This document shows positions 23,344 to 31,248 of a DNA stretch of 64,000 nucleotides, one piece after another. The position numbers and the translations under genes were made by a program. Below the pieces are notes generated by a model. That model was not told where the DNA came from, made no database searches, and worked only from the letters and a program-made list of their open reading frames with translations. Position 1 is the stretch's first letter. Every line of letters begins with the position of its first letter. The stretch comes from Micromonospora sp. C28SCA-DRY-2 (GTDB lineage Bacteria > Actinomycetota > Actinomycetes > Mycobacteriales > Micromonosporaceae): assembly GCF_030519475.1 (NCBI RefSeq), contig NZ_JAUMKD010000002.1:615501-679500 (forward strand), in the 5' to 3' direction.

Positions 23344-24297
23344 GTGCGAATACCGGGGGACGACGCGTCGGCGTTGCGGTGGCTGCTGTTCGAGCAGTCG
23401 GGGATGCTCACCTGGGCACAGGCCACCGCCGAGCTGAGCCCGGCGAGGGTGCGTCATCTGGTGGCCACCGGGCGCTGGCAGCGGATCTGCCGGGGCGTGC
23501 TGTGCGCCGTACCCACCGATGCCGGATTCAGCCGGGACCAGCAGTGGTGGGTGGCGGTGCTCGCGGCCGGTCCGGGCGCTGTGCTCGCCGGCCTGACCGC
23601 CGCGACCGCCGCCGGCCTGCGCGGCACCTGGCGTCACGACGTGGTCGACGTGCTGGTCCCCCACCAGCGACGGGCGTCGGAGCTGCCCCGCCGGCTGCCG
23701 CCGGGCCTGCCGGCGGTATGGGTCCGGCGGGTCCGGCACCTGTCCGACGAGGACCGTCAATGGGGCCGACCCGACCGTACCGGCCTGGCCCGGTCGCTGG
23801 TGGACGCGGCACAGTGGGCCCGCTCGGACGAGCTGGCGCAGCAGATCCTGGCCGCCGGATGTCAGCAGCGCCGCGTCACGCCGGCCGAGATCGGCGCGGT
23901 GCTGGAGCGGTTGCCCCGGATCCGCCGTCGGCGACTCATCGCCGCGACCGTACGGGACGTCGCCGGCGGGGCCGAGGCGCTCTCCGAGATCGATTTCGTC
24001 CGGCTCTGCCGGCGGCACCGGCTGCCGCCTCCGGAGACGCAGGTGCGCCGCCGCGACGCCGACGGACGGGTGCGCTACCTCGACGCGTACTGGCGGCGGT
24101 GGCGGCTGCACGTCGAGGTCGACGGGGCACACCACATGGACGTCCGGCACTGGGCGGCGGACCTGCGGCGGCAGAACAAGGTGTGGATCGAGGGCGACCG
24201 GATCCTCCGGTTCACCGCCATCGACGTCCGGCACCGCCCGGACGAGGTGGCGGCACAACTCCGCGCCGCCCTGTCGGCAGCCGGTTGGATCCCCTGA
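23344..24297 (+). CDS. AbiEi-type winged-helix plus DUF559 (Vsr-like) protein
   Basis: 317 residues starting at GTG 23344. The N-terminal 45 residues (LLFEQSGMLTWAQATAELSP, then VRHLVATGRWQRICRGVL) match the winged helix of type IV AbiEi antitoxins. The C-terminal 90 residues match DUF559, a PD-(D/E)xK/Vsr-like nuclease fold: RYLDAYWRRW, HVEVDGAHHMD, a DLRRQNKVWIEGDRILRF stretch and a final helix. The E-V-D-G-x-x-H core is intact, so it may bind or cut DNA. No AbiEii toxin is next to it. Two near-identical 42-bp palindromes bracket the gene, suggesting a compact genetic unit. Function unknown. Confidence 0.8.
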   Translation: MRIPGDDASALRWLLFEQSGMLTWAQATAELSPARVRHLVATGRWQRICRGVLCAVPTDAGFSRDQQWWVAVLAAGPGAVLAGLTAATAAGLRGTWRHDVVDVLVPHQRRASELPRRLPPGLPAVWVRRVRHLSDEDRQWGRPDRTGLARSLVDAAQWARSDELAQQILAAGCQQRRVTPAEIGAVLERLPRIRRRRLIAATVRDVAGGAEALSEIDFVRLCRRHRLPPPETQVRRRDADGRVRYLDAYWRRWRLHVEVDGAHHMDVRHWAADLRRQNKVWIEGDRILRFTAIDVRHRPDEVAAQLRAALSAAGWIP

Positions 24298-24314
24298 CCG
24301 CCGGTCCGCACGTT

Positions 24315-24356
24315 TGGGTGCATCTGTGGTCGCTCCAGCGACAACAGATGCACCCA
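24315..24356. repeat. 42-bp palindrome, right copy (DUF559-associated family)
   Basis: TGGGTGCATCTGTGGTCGC (24315-24333) and GCGACAACAGATGCACCCA (24338-24356) pair with one mismatch and a 4-nt loop. Compared with 23282-23323, position 9 changes C to T and its partner changes G to A, so pairing is kept. It lies 18 bp after the gene stop. Confidence 0.85.
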
Positions 24357-24456
24357 GTCCTTCTCGTCACGCCGCTCCCGCTACCACAGCCGGCCGCCGA
24401 GGTACGGCGGCCGGAACCAGTTGTCCGGTCCGGGCGGTCCCGGCCAGGATGACCCG

Positions 24457-25335
24457 GTGGACGGGGCGCTGCGGATACCGGACGGGTTGGACTGGGTGCG
24501 CGGCACCCCGGCCGGACGGCGGTGGCTGTCGACCCTGCCCGAGCTGCTGGCCGCCTGCGTAAAGCGGTGGTCGCTGCGGGTCGGCCCGCCCTTCCCGTAC
24601 GCGTTCGCCTCGCTGGCCCTGCCGGCCGAGCTGCCCGACGGCACACCGGCGGTGCTCAAGCTGCAGTACCCGGACCCGGACAGCGTGCACGAGGCGACCG
24701 CGCTCGACCGGTGGGCGGGCGACGGGGCGGTCCGGCTGCTCGGGCACGACCCGGCCCGGCGGGCGCTGCTGGTGGAGCGCTGCGTACCCGGCACGCCGCT
24801 GCACGCCGTGCCGTCCGAGCAGGCGCTCGACGTGGTGGTCGGGATGCTGCCCCGGCTCTGGCGCCCCGCCGGGGCGCCGTTCACCCCGCTGGCCGAGGAG
24901 GCGGCCGGCTGGGCGGAACGGCTGCCCGTGAAGTGGGCGCGCACCGGCCGCCCGTACGAGCGGCGACTGCTCGACGCGGCGCTCGGGCTGCTGGCCGAGC
25001 TGGTCCCGAGCCAGGGCGAGCAGGTGCTGGTCAACCAGGACCTGCATGCCGGCAACGTGCTCCGGGCGACCCGGGAACCGTGGCTGGTCATCGACCCGAA
25101 GCCGCTGGCCGGCGAGCGGGAGTTCGGGGTCGCGCCGATGGTCCGGGGCGGCGAGCTGGGCCACTCCCCCGCCGCCGTCCGCCACCGCCTCGACCGGCTC
25201 AGCGCGGAGCTGGGTCTGGACCGGGACCGGGTACGCGGCTGGACCATCGGGCAGACGCTCGCCTGGAGCATCGGCGAGGACCAGGTCTTCCCCCGCCAGG
25301 TCGAGGTGGTCCGCTGGCTGCTCGACGGCGACTGA
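24457..25335 (+). CDS. APH(6)/hydroxyurea-type phosphotransferase
   Basis: 292 residues. The pattern fits the APH_6_hur family, which includes streptomycin 6-kinases and hydroxyurea kinase: PAVLKLQYPDPDSVHEATAL holds the ATP-binding lysine, VNQDLHAGNVL the catalytic aspartate and asparagine, and WLVIDPKPLAGEREFGVAP the metal-binding DPK-P-x-x-G block. Chromosomal members often have no known antibiotic substrate, so resistance is only a possibility. I chose the GTG at 24457 (AGGA 7 nt upstream); an earlier in-frame TTG at 24421 adds 12 residues. It ends 14 bp from the convergent nei2. Confidence 0.82.
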   Translation: MDGALRIPDGLDWVRGTPAGRRWLSTLPELLAACVKRWSLRVGPPFPYAFASLALPAELPDGTPAVLKLQYPDPDSVHEATALDRWAGDGAVRLLGHDPARRALLVERCVPGTPLHAVPSEQALDVVVGMLPRLWRPAGAPFTPLAEEAAGWAERLPVKWARTGRPYERRLLDAALGLLAELVPSQGEQVLVNQDLHAGNVLRATREPWLVIDPKPLAGEREFGVAPMVRGGELGHSPAAVRHRLDRLSAELGLDRDRVRGWTIGQTLAWSIGEDQVFPRQVEVVRWLLDGD

Positions 25336-25349
25336 CCAGCCGGGGCGGG

Positions 25350-26159
25350 TCAGGCGGGTTGGCAGGTGGCGCACCAGTAGAGGTTGCGACCGGCCAGCGC
25401 GCCGCGGCTCACCGTCGTGCCGCAGACGTGGCAGGGCGCGCCGGGGCGGCGGTAGACGTACACCTCGCCGCCGTGCCGGTCCACCCGGGCCGGCCGCCCC
25501 ATCACCTCGGGCAGGTGGGCGTCCCGGACGGTGTCGATCCGGCCGCTCAGCACGGCGCGGCGCATCAGCGCCACCAGGTCCGCCCAGAGCCGCTCCCAGC
25601 CGGCCCGGGTCAGCTCCCGGCCGGCCATGGTCGGCGACAGTCCGGCCCGGAACAGCGCCTCGGTGACGAAGATCAGCCCGGTGCCGGCCACCACCGACTG
25701 GTCGAGCAGCAGCGCCGCCAGCGGCGTCGGGCTGCGCGAGATCCGGGCGTACGCCCGCTCCGGGTCGGCGTCGGCGCGCAGCGGATCCGGGCCGAGCCGG
25801 TCGCGCAGCGCCGCCACCTCGGGCGGGGTGAGCAGCTCGCAGGCGGTGGGGCCGCGCAGGTCGAGCCAGTGCCGGTCGCTGGTCAGCCGCAGCCGCACCT
25901 GGCCGACCGGCTCCGGCGGCTCCTCCGCGCCGTCGGCGAACTTCCCGTACAGCCCGAGGTGCACGTGCAGGGTCAGCCCGCCGGCGTGGTGGTGCAGCAG
26001 GTGCTTGCCGTACGCCTCGGTGGCCTCCAGCACGGTGCCGGTGAGCCGGGCGGCGCCCTCGGCGAACCGGCCCTGCGGGCTGGTGGCGTGCACCTTGTCG
26101 CCGGCGAACAGGTCGGCGTGGCGGGCCGCCAGGCGGTGGATGGTGTGTCCCTCTGGCAC
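25350..26159 (-). CDS. nei: Nei2-type DNA glycosylase/AP lyase (endonuclease VIII)
   Basis: 269 residues of the Fpg/Nei family. The start must be the GTG at 26159, because the next codons give PEGHTIHRLA; mature proline 1 and glutamate 2 are the catalytic residues. AYGKHLLHHH provides the conserved lysine. The C terminus is a four-cysteine zinc finger, CHVCGTTVSRGALAGRNLYW then CATC, with the finger arginine. The enzyme removes oxidised bases and cuts the abasic site in base-excision repair. TAGGGT lies 8 nt before the start (26168-26173 on the minus strand), suggesting a leaderless mRNA. Confidence 0.88.
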   Translation of the reverse strand: MPEGHTIHRLAARHADLFAGDKVHATSPQGRFAEGAARLTGTVLEATEAYGKHLLHHHAGGLTLHVHLGLYGKFADGAEEPPEPVGQVRLRLTSDRHWLDLRGPTACELLTPPEVAALRDRLGPDPLRADADPERAYARISRSPTPLAALLLDQSVVAGTGLIFVTEALFRAGLSPTMAGRELTRAGWERLWADLVALMRRAVLSGRIDTVRDAHLPEVMGRPARVDRHGGEVYVYRRPGAPCHVCGTTVSRGALAGRNLYWCATCQPA

Positions 26160-26251
26160 GACCACCAACCCTAGCCCCGGCCGGCGAGCGAACCGGTGGG
26201 GGCGGGCCCGAACCGGCTGACCAGCGCTCGGTGTCGGAAAACGGCCAGCTG

Positions 26252-26270
26252 GGTATCCCGGAGGGATACC
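26252..26270. promoter_or_regulatory. Perfect 8-3-8 palindrome upstream of the D/R-rich membrane protein gene
   Basis: GGTATCCC (26252-26259) and GGGATACC (26263-26270) are exact inverted repeats around GGA, about 50 bp before the start codon. It could be an operator or a hairpin at the transcript start. No regulator is assignable. Confidence 0.5.
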
Positions 26271-26323
26271 GCGTGGATGCCGTCCGTCACCTCGGCGACC
26301 ACGCATTCACCAGGAGGTGTGTT

Positions 26324-27088
26324 GTGGTCAAGATTCCTTCGCTGTCGCGCCGGTCGGAGGCGCCGCAGCGGGACGAGAACCTGGACGACCGGGATACCGC
26401 CGCTGCCGGCGACCGGCCGTCGAACTCCGCCGGCCGGCTCGACGGCGCCGACGGATCGAACCGGTCGGCGGTGAGCGACCGGGACGGGGCGACGACCTAC
26501 CGCGGCGGTGCGGCCACCGGCACGGTCGACGACCGGGACGCGGACGCCGAGCGCCGGGCCACGGAGCGGGCCGCCGTCGCCCGGGCCGCCACCGGGCGAC
26601 CGACCGACGAGGACACCCGGCGGCCGGCCGACCCGACCCTGGAGCGCACCGTCGACCGGGACCGGGACCGGGACCGGGACGGCACGGCGGTGCGGCCCGC
26701 CGGGGTCGACCGGGACGGCGACGGGGTGCCCGACCGGGCGGAGCGTCCGGTGGTCGCCGGCCCGAAGCCGCGGGCCAGCCTGCTCGCCACGCTCGGCCTG
26801 ATCGTCGGCGTGGCCGGGGCGCTCTTCGTGCTCACCGGCACCCTCGCCGGGTACGGCATCGGGCTCGGCGCGGTCGGCGCGGTGCTCGCCGTGCTGGGTC
26901 TGGTCGCCACCCGCCGCCGGCACATCGCCGGCAAGACCGACGCGCTGTTCGGCGTCGCCTTCGGGCTCGGCGCGGTGGTCCTCGGCGTGCTGGCGATGAC
27001 CGGCCAGTTCGACTGGCCGACCACCGACGGGGACTGGGTGCAGCGGTTCCGGGAGTGGCTTGACTCACAGTTTGTGGATCGCTTCTAG
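26324..27088 (+). CDS. D/R-rich membrane protein of unknown function
   Basis: 254 residues. The first 150 are charged and disordered, with DRDRDRDRD-type repeats and one DRDGDGVPDRAE stretch resembling a calcium-binding thrombospondin type-3 or EF-hand-like loop. About three hydrophobic segments follow (LLATLGLIVGVAGALFVLTG, IGLGAVGAVLAVLGLV, FGVAFGLGAVVLGVLAM) and a short tail. This is the layout of many actinobacterial DUF4190-like envelope proteins. AGGAGG 7 nt before the GTG at 26324 settles the start; an earlier in-frame ATG at 26231 would run through the palindrome. Confidence 0.75.
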   Translation: MVKIPSLSRRSEAPQRDENLDDRDTAAAGDRPSNSAGRLDGADGSNRSAVSDRDGATTYRGGAATGTVDDRDADAERRATERAAVARAATGRPTDEDTRRPADPTLERTVDRDRDRDRDGTAVRPAGVDRDGDGVPDRAERPVVAGPKPRASLLATLGLIVGVAGALFVLTGTLAGYGIGLGAVGAVLAVLGLVATRRRHIAGKTDALFGVAFGLGAVVLGVLAMTGQFDWPTTDGDWVQRFREWLDSQFVDRF

Positions 27089-27437
27089 CGGGCACTGTCC
27101 GGCTCGCCGGCGGTGCGCCGGCCGACTCACCGGTGGTTCACCGGTGGCAGCCCGACCAGCCTGGTGGTTCACCAGCCGGGCACCCTCTTTCGGGGGCGGC
27201 GGTCTCGCCGCCCCCGAAGCGTTTCCAGGACCCGTCCCGTGGCGTGGGGGCGCCGTCCGGCTCCGGCAGGCGTGAACGCAACGATCTGCCGTCGAACAGG
27301 GGTCAGACGCAACGAACAACCGAGCTGTGCAAGCCTCGACGGTGGATCCTTCCGGGCGGCGCCGCATAACGTTGAGCAACGGCGCCAGCCCGTGGGCCGA
27401 AGGTGGCCGGGCGCGCCCGACCCCTGGGAGCAGGACA
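27089..27437. other. 349-bp intergenic region before ddaH
   Basis: The first part holds two near-copies of GGTGGTTCACC (about 27131 and 27162) and the terminator at 27189-27218. The second part carries no gene I can support. TAACGT near 27368 could be a -10 box for ddaH, without a good -35. No arginine-regulator box is evident. Confidence 0.5.
27189..27218. terminator. Hairpin terminator after the D/R-rich protein gene
   Basis: TTCGGGGGCGGCG (27189-27201) and CGCCGCCCCCGAA (27206-27218) form a perfect 13-bp stem with a 4-nt loop, about 100 bp past the stop codon. Confidence 0.8.
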
Positions 27438-28259
27438 ATGACGATGGACGCCACCAGCCAGCGCTTCCTGATGTGCCGGCCGACGTACTTCGCCGTGGAC
27501 TACGCGATCAATCCGTGGATGGACCCCACCGCGCCGGTCGACGCCGACCTCGCGATCCGGCAGTGGGAGGCGCTCCGGCAGGTCTACCGCGACCTGGGCC
27601 ACACCGTCGAGGAGATCGCTCCGCTGCCCGGCCTGCCCGACATGGTCTTCGCCGCCAACGGCGGCACGGTGATCGACGGCAAGGCGATGGCCGTGCAGTT
27701 CCGCGACCCGCAGCGCGCCGACGAGGCCCCCGCCTACCGCGCCTGGTTCGAGGCCGCCGGCTTCGAGATGTACGACCCGAAGCACGTCAACGAGGGCGAG
27801 GGCGACATCCTGCTCGCCGGTGACCTGCTGCTGGCCGGCACCGGGTTCCGCACCGCGCACGCCTCGCACGCCCAGTTGCAGGAGGTCTTCGGCTACCCGG
27901 TGATCACCATGCAGCTGGTCGACCCGCGCTTCTACCACCTGGACACCGCGCTGACCGTGCTCGACGAGCGGACCGTGGCGTACCTGCCGGAGGCGTTCTC
28001 GCCCGGCAGCCAGGCCGTGTTGCGCCGGCTCTTCCCGGACGCGGTGCACGCCACCATGGCCGACGCCGAGGTGCTGGGGCTCAACGCGGTCAGCGACGGG
28101 CGGCACGTGGTGCTGCCCGCCCAGGCCACCGACCTGGCCGCGAAGCTGCGCGACCGGGGCTACGAGACCATCGGTGTCGACCTGTCCGAGCTGCGCAAGG
28201 CCGGCGGTGGACCGAAGTGCTGCACGTTGCGACTCCGTCAGGGAAAGGCAAGCAAGTGA
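27438..28259 (+). CDS. ddaH: Dimethylarginine dimethylaminohydrolase-type amidinotransferase
   Basis: 273 residues of the amidinotransferase (beta/alpha propeller) fold. MVFAANGG, the catalytic histidine in FYHLDTALTVL and the catalytic cysteine in the GGGPKCCTL C-terminal motif are present; two adjacent cysteines occur there and the first or second could be the nucleophile. DDAH hydrolyses methylated arginine to citrulline, and relatives act on arginine. The ATG at 27438 (MTMDATSQRF) is preceded by GGGAG. It overlaps rocD as GTGA, so arginine-side-chain removal feeds ornithine use in one operon. Confidence 0.85.
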   Translation: MTMDATSQRFLMCRPTYFAVDYAINPWMDPTAPVDADLAIRQWEALRQVYRDLGHTVEEIAPLPGLPDMVFAANGGTVIDGKAMAVQFRDPQRADEAPAYRAWFEAAGFEMYDPKHVNEGEGDILLAGDLLLAGTGFRTAHASHAQLQEVFGYPVITMQLVDPRFYHLDTALTVLDERTVAYLPEAFSPGSQAVLRRLFPDAVHATMADAEVLGLNAVSDGRHVVLPAQATDLAAKLRDRGYETIGVDLSELRKAGGGPKCCTLRLRQGKASK

Positions 28260-29473
28260 TCGTCGACGACATGCTGCGGACGCCGGGAGCGGTCCGGGAC
28301 GCGGAACGCTGGACCGCGCACAACTACCACCCGCTGCCGGTGGTGATCTCCTCGGCCGAGGGCGCCTGGCTGACCGACGTGGACGGCCGCCGCTACCTCG
28401 ACTTCCTGGCCGGCTACTCGGCGCTGAACTTCGGCCACCGGCACCCCAAGCTGATCGAGGCGGCGCACGCCCAGCTCGACCGGCTCACCCTCACCAGCCG
28501 GGCGTTCATCCACGACCAGTTCGCCGACTTCTGCCGGGAACTGGCCGAGCTCTGCGGCAAGGACCTGGTCCTGCCGATGAACACCGGGGCCGAGGCGGTG
28601 GAGACCGGCATCAAGGTCGCCCGCAAGTGGGGCTACCAGGTCAAGGGCGTGCCGGCCGGGCAGGCCAACATCGTGGTCGCCGAGGGCAACTTCCACGGCC
28701 GGACCACCACCATCGTCAGCTTCTCCACCGACGAGGACGCCCGCGCCGACTTCGGGCCGTACACCCCGGGCTTCACCGTCGTGCCGTACGGCGACCTGGC
28801 GGCGCTGACCGCGGCGATCGACGAGAACACCGTGGCGGTGCTGCTCGAGCCGATCCAGGGCGAGCAGGGCGTCGTGGTGCCGCCGGAGGGCTACCTGACC
28901 GGCGTCCGCCGGGTCTGCACCGAGCGCAACGTGCTCTTCATCGCCGACGAGATCCAGTCCGGTTTGGGCCGGACCGGCAGCACCTTCGCCTGCGACCACG
29001 AGGGCGTCACGCCGGACATGTACCTGCTAGGCAAGGCGCTCGGCGGCGGGATCGTGCCGGTCTCCGCGGTGGCCGCGGACGCCGACGTGCTCGGCGTGCT
29101 CAAGCCGGGTCAGCACGGCTCCACCTTCGGCGGCAACCCGCTGGCCTGCGCGGTGGCCACCGAGGTGGTCCGGCTGCTGGCCACCGGCGAGTTCCAGCTC
29201 CGCTCGGCGGAGCTGGGCGAGCGGCTGCACGCCGGCCTGCGCGGGCTGATCGGTAAGGGCCTGGTCGCCGTCCGGGGCCGGGGCCTGTGGGCCGGGCTCG
29301 ACATCGACCCGGCGCTGATGACCGGCCGGCAGGCGTGCGAGCGGCTGGCCGAGCGCGGCGTCCTGGCCAAGGACACCCACGGTTCCACCATCCGGCTCGC
29401 CCCGCCGCTGGTGGTCACCGAGGAGGAGATCGACCACGCGATCGCCCAGCTCGCCGCCGTCCTGGCCGGCTGA
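28256..29473 (+). CDS. rocD: Ornithine aminotransferase
   Basis: 405 residues, class III PLP aminotransferase. LPMNTGAEAVETGIKVARKWGY, VAEGNFHGRTTTIVSFS, EPIQGEQGVVVPPEGYL, LFIADEIQSGLGRTG and the PLP lysine in LLGKALGGGIVPVSA follow ornithine aminotransferase closely, including FGPYTPGF. It converts ornithine and 2-oxoglutarate to glutamate semialdehyde and glutamate. The GTG at 28256 overlaps the ddaH stop (GTGA). The ATG at 28271 is an alternative start. A hairpin at 29489 ends the operon. Confidence 0.92.
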   Translation: MIVDDMLRTPGAVRDAERWTAHNYHPLPVVISSAEGAWLTDVDGRRYLDFLAGYSALNFGHRHPKLIEAAHAQLDRLTLTSRAFIHDQFADFCRELAELCGKDLVLPMNTGAEAVETGIKVARKWGYQVKGVPAGQANIVVAEGNFHGRTTTIVSFSTDEDARADFGPYTPGFTVVPYGDLAALTAAIDENTVAVLLEPIQGEQGVVVPPEGYLTGVRRVCTERNVLFIADEIQSGLGRTGSTFACDHEGVTPDMYLLGKALGGGIVPVSAVAADADVLGVLKPGQHGSTFGGNPLACAVATEVVRLLATGEFQLRSAELGERLHAGLRGLIGKGLVAVRGRGLWAGLDIDPALMTGRQACERLAERGVLAKDTHGSTIRLAPPLVVTEEEIDHAIAQLAAVLAG

Positions 29474-29488
29474 GTTCACGTACGACAG

Positions 29489-29524
29489 CGGCGGGCGTCG
29501 GGACCACGGTCCCGGCGCCCGCCG
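29489..29524. terminator. Bidirectional hairpin between rocD and the FHA gene
   Basis: CGGCGGGCG-T-CGGGACC on the left and GGTCCCG-G-CGCCCGCCG on the right form a 17-position stem with one G-T wobble in the DNA-level comparison. It lies at a convergent junction, 15 bp after the rocD stop. Confidence 0.75.
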
Positions 29525-29568
29525 TCGTCACGGCGCCCCCGCGACCACCCGGCGCGGCGGCCCGGCGG

Positions 29569-30720
29569 TCAGGCGCGCGGCAGGCGCATCGCCATGGTCG
29601 GCGCCTCGGCCATCACCGAGGTCGGGGTGTACGGGGCGCCGGCCGGCAGCTCGCCGGGCCGGCCCACCTGGACCCCCGGGTAGAGCTCGACCATGTCGCC
29701 GGCGTCGAGCACCCGGGACTGCTGGGGGGAGAGCGCGATCCGCTCCGACTCGGCCATCGAGCCGCCCGGCCGGATGCCGGAGCCGTTGGTGCTCACGTCG
29801 GTCACGATCACCTCGCCGACCCGTAGCTCGAACCGCACGTGGCTGCGGCTGATCCAGCGCCGCGCCTCGTCGTTGAGCCACTGACCCAGGGTGATCCCGT
29901 CGCTCTGCTCGGGCGCGCGGCCCACCACCACCGGCTGCTCCTCGCTGAGCACGAAACGACGCCGGATCAGCCCGCCGATGCGGACCGCGAGCACCTCGGT
30001 ACGCGGCCGCGGGCCGGCGTCGCCGAGCCGGGCGCCGTGCCGGGGGCAGGTCGGCGCCCCGCCGCGCAGCGAGGGTGGCGGCTGGCCGGCCGGGCTGCGG
30101 TCCACCCGGGCCAGGTCGGCGAAGGCGCCACCGCCCCCACCGCCGCCGAAGAGCGCGCAGCCCGGCTCCGGGCAGCGCCACTGGCGGGCGAGCAGCTTGA
30201 CGCCGACCGGCGACCGCTCGCCGGCCACCGGGGTGTCCCCCTTGCCGACGTGGGCCACAAAGGCCGGCCCGCCGGGACCGGGCACCGGGGCGAGCACCCG
30301 GCCCGGCTGCTCGGCCAGCCACGGGTACCGCCCGCGCAGGCCGTCGGCCCGGGCCCGGGTGAGCACCGGCAGGCCGAGCAGGTCGGCCACCTCGAACATC
30401 CGGTCGCCCGGATTGTCCAGCACCTCGACCAGCCCGTCGTCGGCCCAGCGGCGGACCACCATCCGCTCGTTGGAGGTGAGGTCGGCGTCGGAGAGCAGCG
30501 CCCGGTGCACGATCGCGTAGACCGGCACGCTGTCCTCCTCCAGTTGCCGGGCCAGCGCGTCGATGACCATGCCGAGGCGCAGCAGGCTGGCCGGCCGCCC
30601 GCCGTCGAGGTCCTGGTAGCGGATCACCTCGGCGAGGTCGACGACCGCGCGGGCCAACGACGGGTCGGTGCAGACCCGGCCCTCGATGGCGTCCAGCACC
30701 TTGCTGATCTCGAATCTCAT
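29569..30720 (-). CDS. FHA-domain protein with zinc-ribbon-like centre
   Basis: 383 residues. The first 130 are helical and unrecognised. The centre has CPEPGCALF, a glycine run, and CPRHG, spaced like a split zinc ribbon. Residues from about 262 form an FHA domain: VVVGRAPEQSDGITLGQWLN, then RWISRSHVRFEL and VTDVSTNGSGIRPGG, with the conserved GR, SRSH and T-N-G residues that read phosphothreonine. A Ser/Thr kinase partner is expected; one is encoded at 39218, but linkage is inference. The start overlaps the stop of the pterin dehydratase gene as ATGA. Confidence 0.82.
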   Translation of the reverse strand: MRFEISKVLDAIEGRVCTDPSLARAVVDLAEVIRYQDLDGGRPASLLRLGMVIDALARQLEEDSVPVYAIVHRALLSDADLTSNERMVVRRWADDGLVEVLDNPGDRMFEVADLLGLPVLTRARADGLRGRYPWLAEQPGRVLAPVPGPGGPAFVAHVGKGDTPVAGERSPVGVKLLARQWRCPEPGCALFGGGGGGGAFADLARVDRSPAGQPPPSLRGGAPTCPRHGARLGDAGPRPRTEVLAVRIGGLIRRRFVLSEEQPVVVGRAPEQSDGITLGQWLNDEARRWISRSHVRFELRVGEVIVTDVSTNGSGIRPGGSMAESERIALSPQQSRVLDAGDMVELYPGVQVGRPGELPAGAPYTPTSVMAEAPTMAMRLPRA

Positions 30721-31010
30721 CGGGCGCTCCGTACGATCTCGTCGATCCGCCGGGCCAGCTCAAGGTCACGCACCGTCACGCCGCCGGCGGAGTGGGTCAC
30801 GCAGCGGAAGGTGAGGGTCCGCCAGCGGATGTCGATGTCGGGGTGGTGGTCGAGTTCCTCGGCCGTCGCCGCGACCCGGTCCACCACCGCGATGGCGTCC
30901 GGGAAGCTGGCCAGCTCCACGGTGCGGGTGATGCCGGCGGGGTCTCCCGACCAGTCCGCCAGCGCACCCAGCTCGTCTCGCACCGCCTCCGCGGTGAGCA
31001 CGTCTGCCAT
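30717..31010 (-). CDS. phhB: 4a-hydroxytetrahydrobiopterin dehydratase (PCD/DCoH)
   Basis: 97 residues. EELDHHPDIDIRWRTLTFRC, then VTHSAGGVTVRDLELA, is the complete PCD signature with the two adjacent histidines and the later histidine and aspartate. The enzyme dehydrates 4a-hydroxy-tetrahydropterin during pterin recycling. No phenylalanine hydroxylase is nearby. The ATG is 6 nt after TAGGGT (31017-31022 on the minus strand), so translation is probably leaderless. The 4-bp overlap makes the FHA gene its co-translated partner, an odd pairing. Confidence 0.9.
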   Translation of the reverse strand: MADVLTAEAVRDELGALADWSGDPAGITRTVELASFPDAIAVVDRVAATAEELDHHPDIDIRWRTLTFRCVTHSAGGVTVRDLELARRIDEIVRSAR

Positions 31011-31248
31011 GGGGTGACCCTACCGGGGCAGATCGGGACGACGCCGACCAGCGGGGCGGGGTGTGGCGGCCCCGCGCGACCGGGCCGCCACCCGGGCGGG
31101 TGCGGCGGGGATGGCGACGCGCCCCGCGGGGGTGGGGCGGGTATCGACGCCGGGCTGTGGAGGGCACGGGTTAGGCTGACCAACGGCCCGGCCAGGGGAT
31201 CGACAGTCGTCATCACCCCGGCCCAACCAACACGAGGAGACATCCAGC

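Noticed and set aside
23344..24297. Type IV toxin-antitoxin system
   Set aside because: AbiEi-like helix is present, but no AbiEii nucleotidyltransferase toxin lies beside it.
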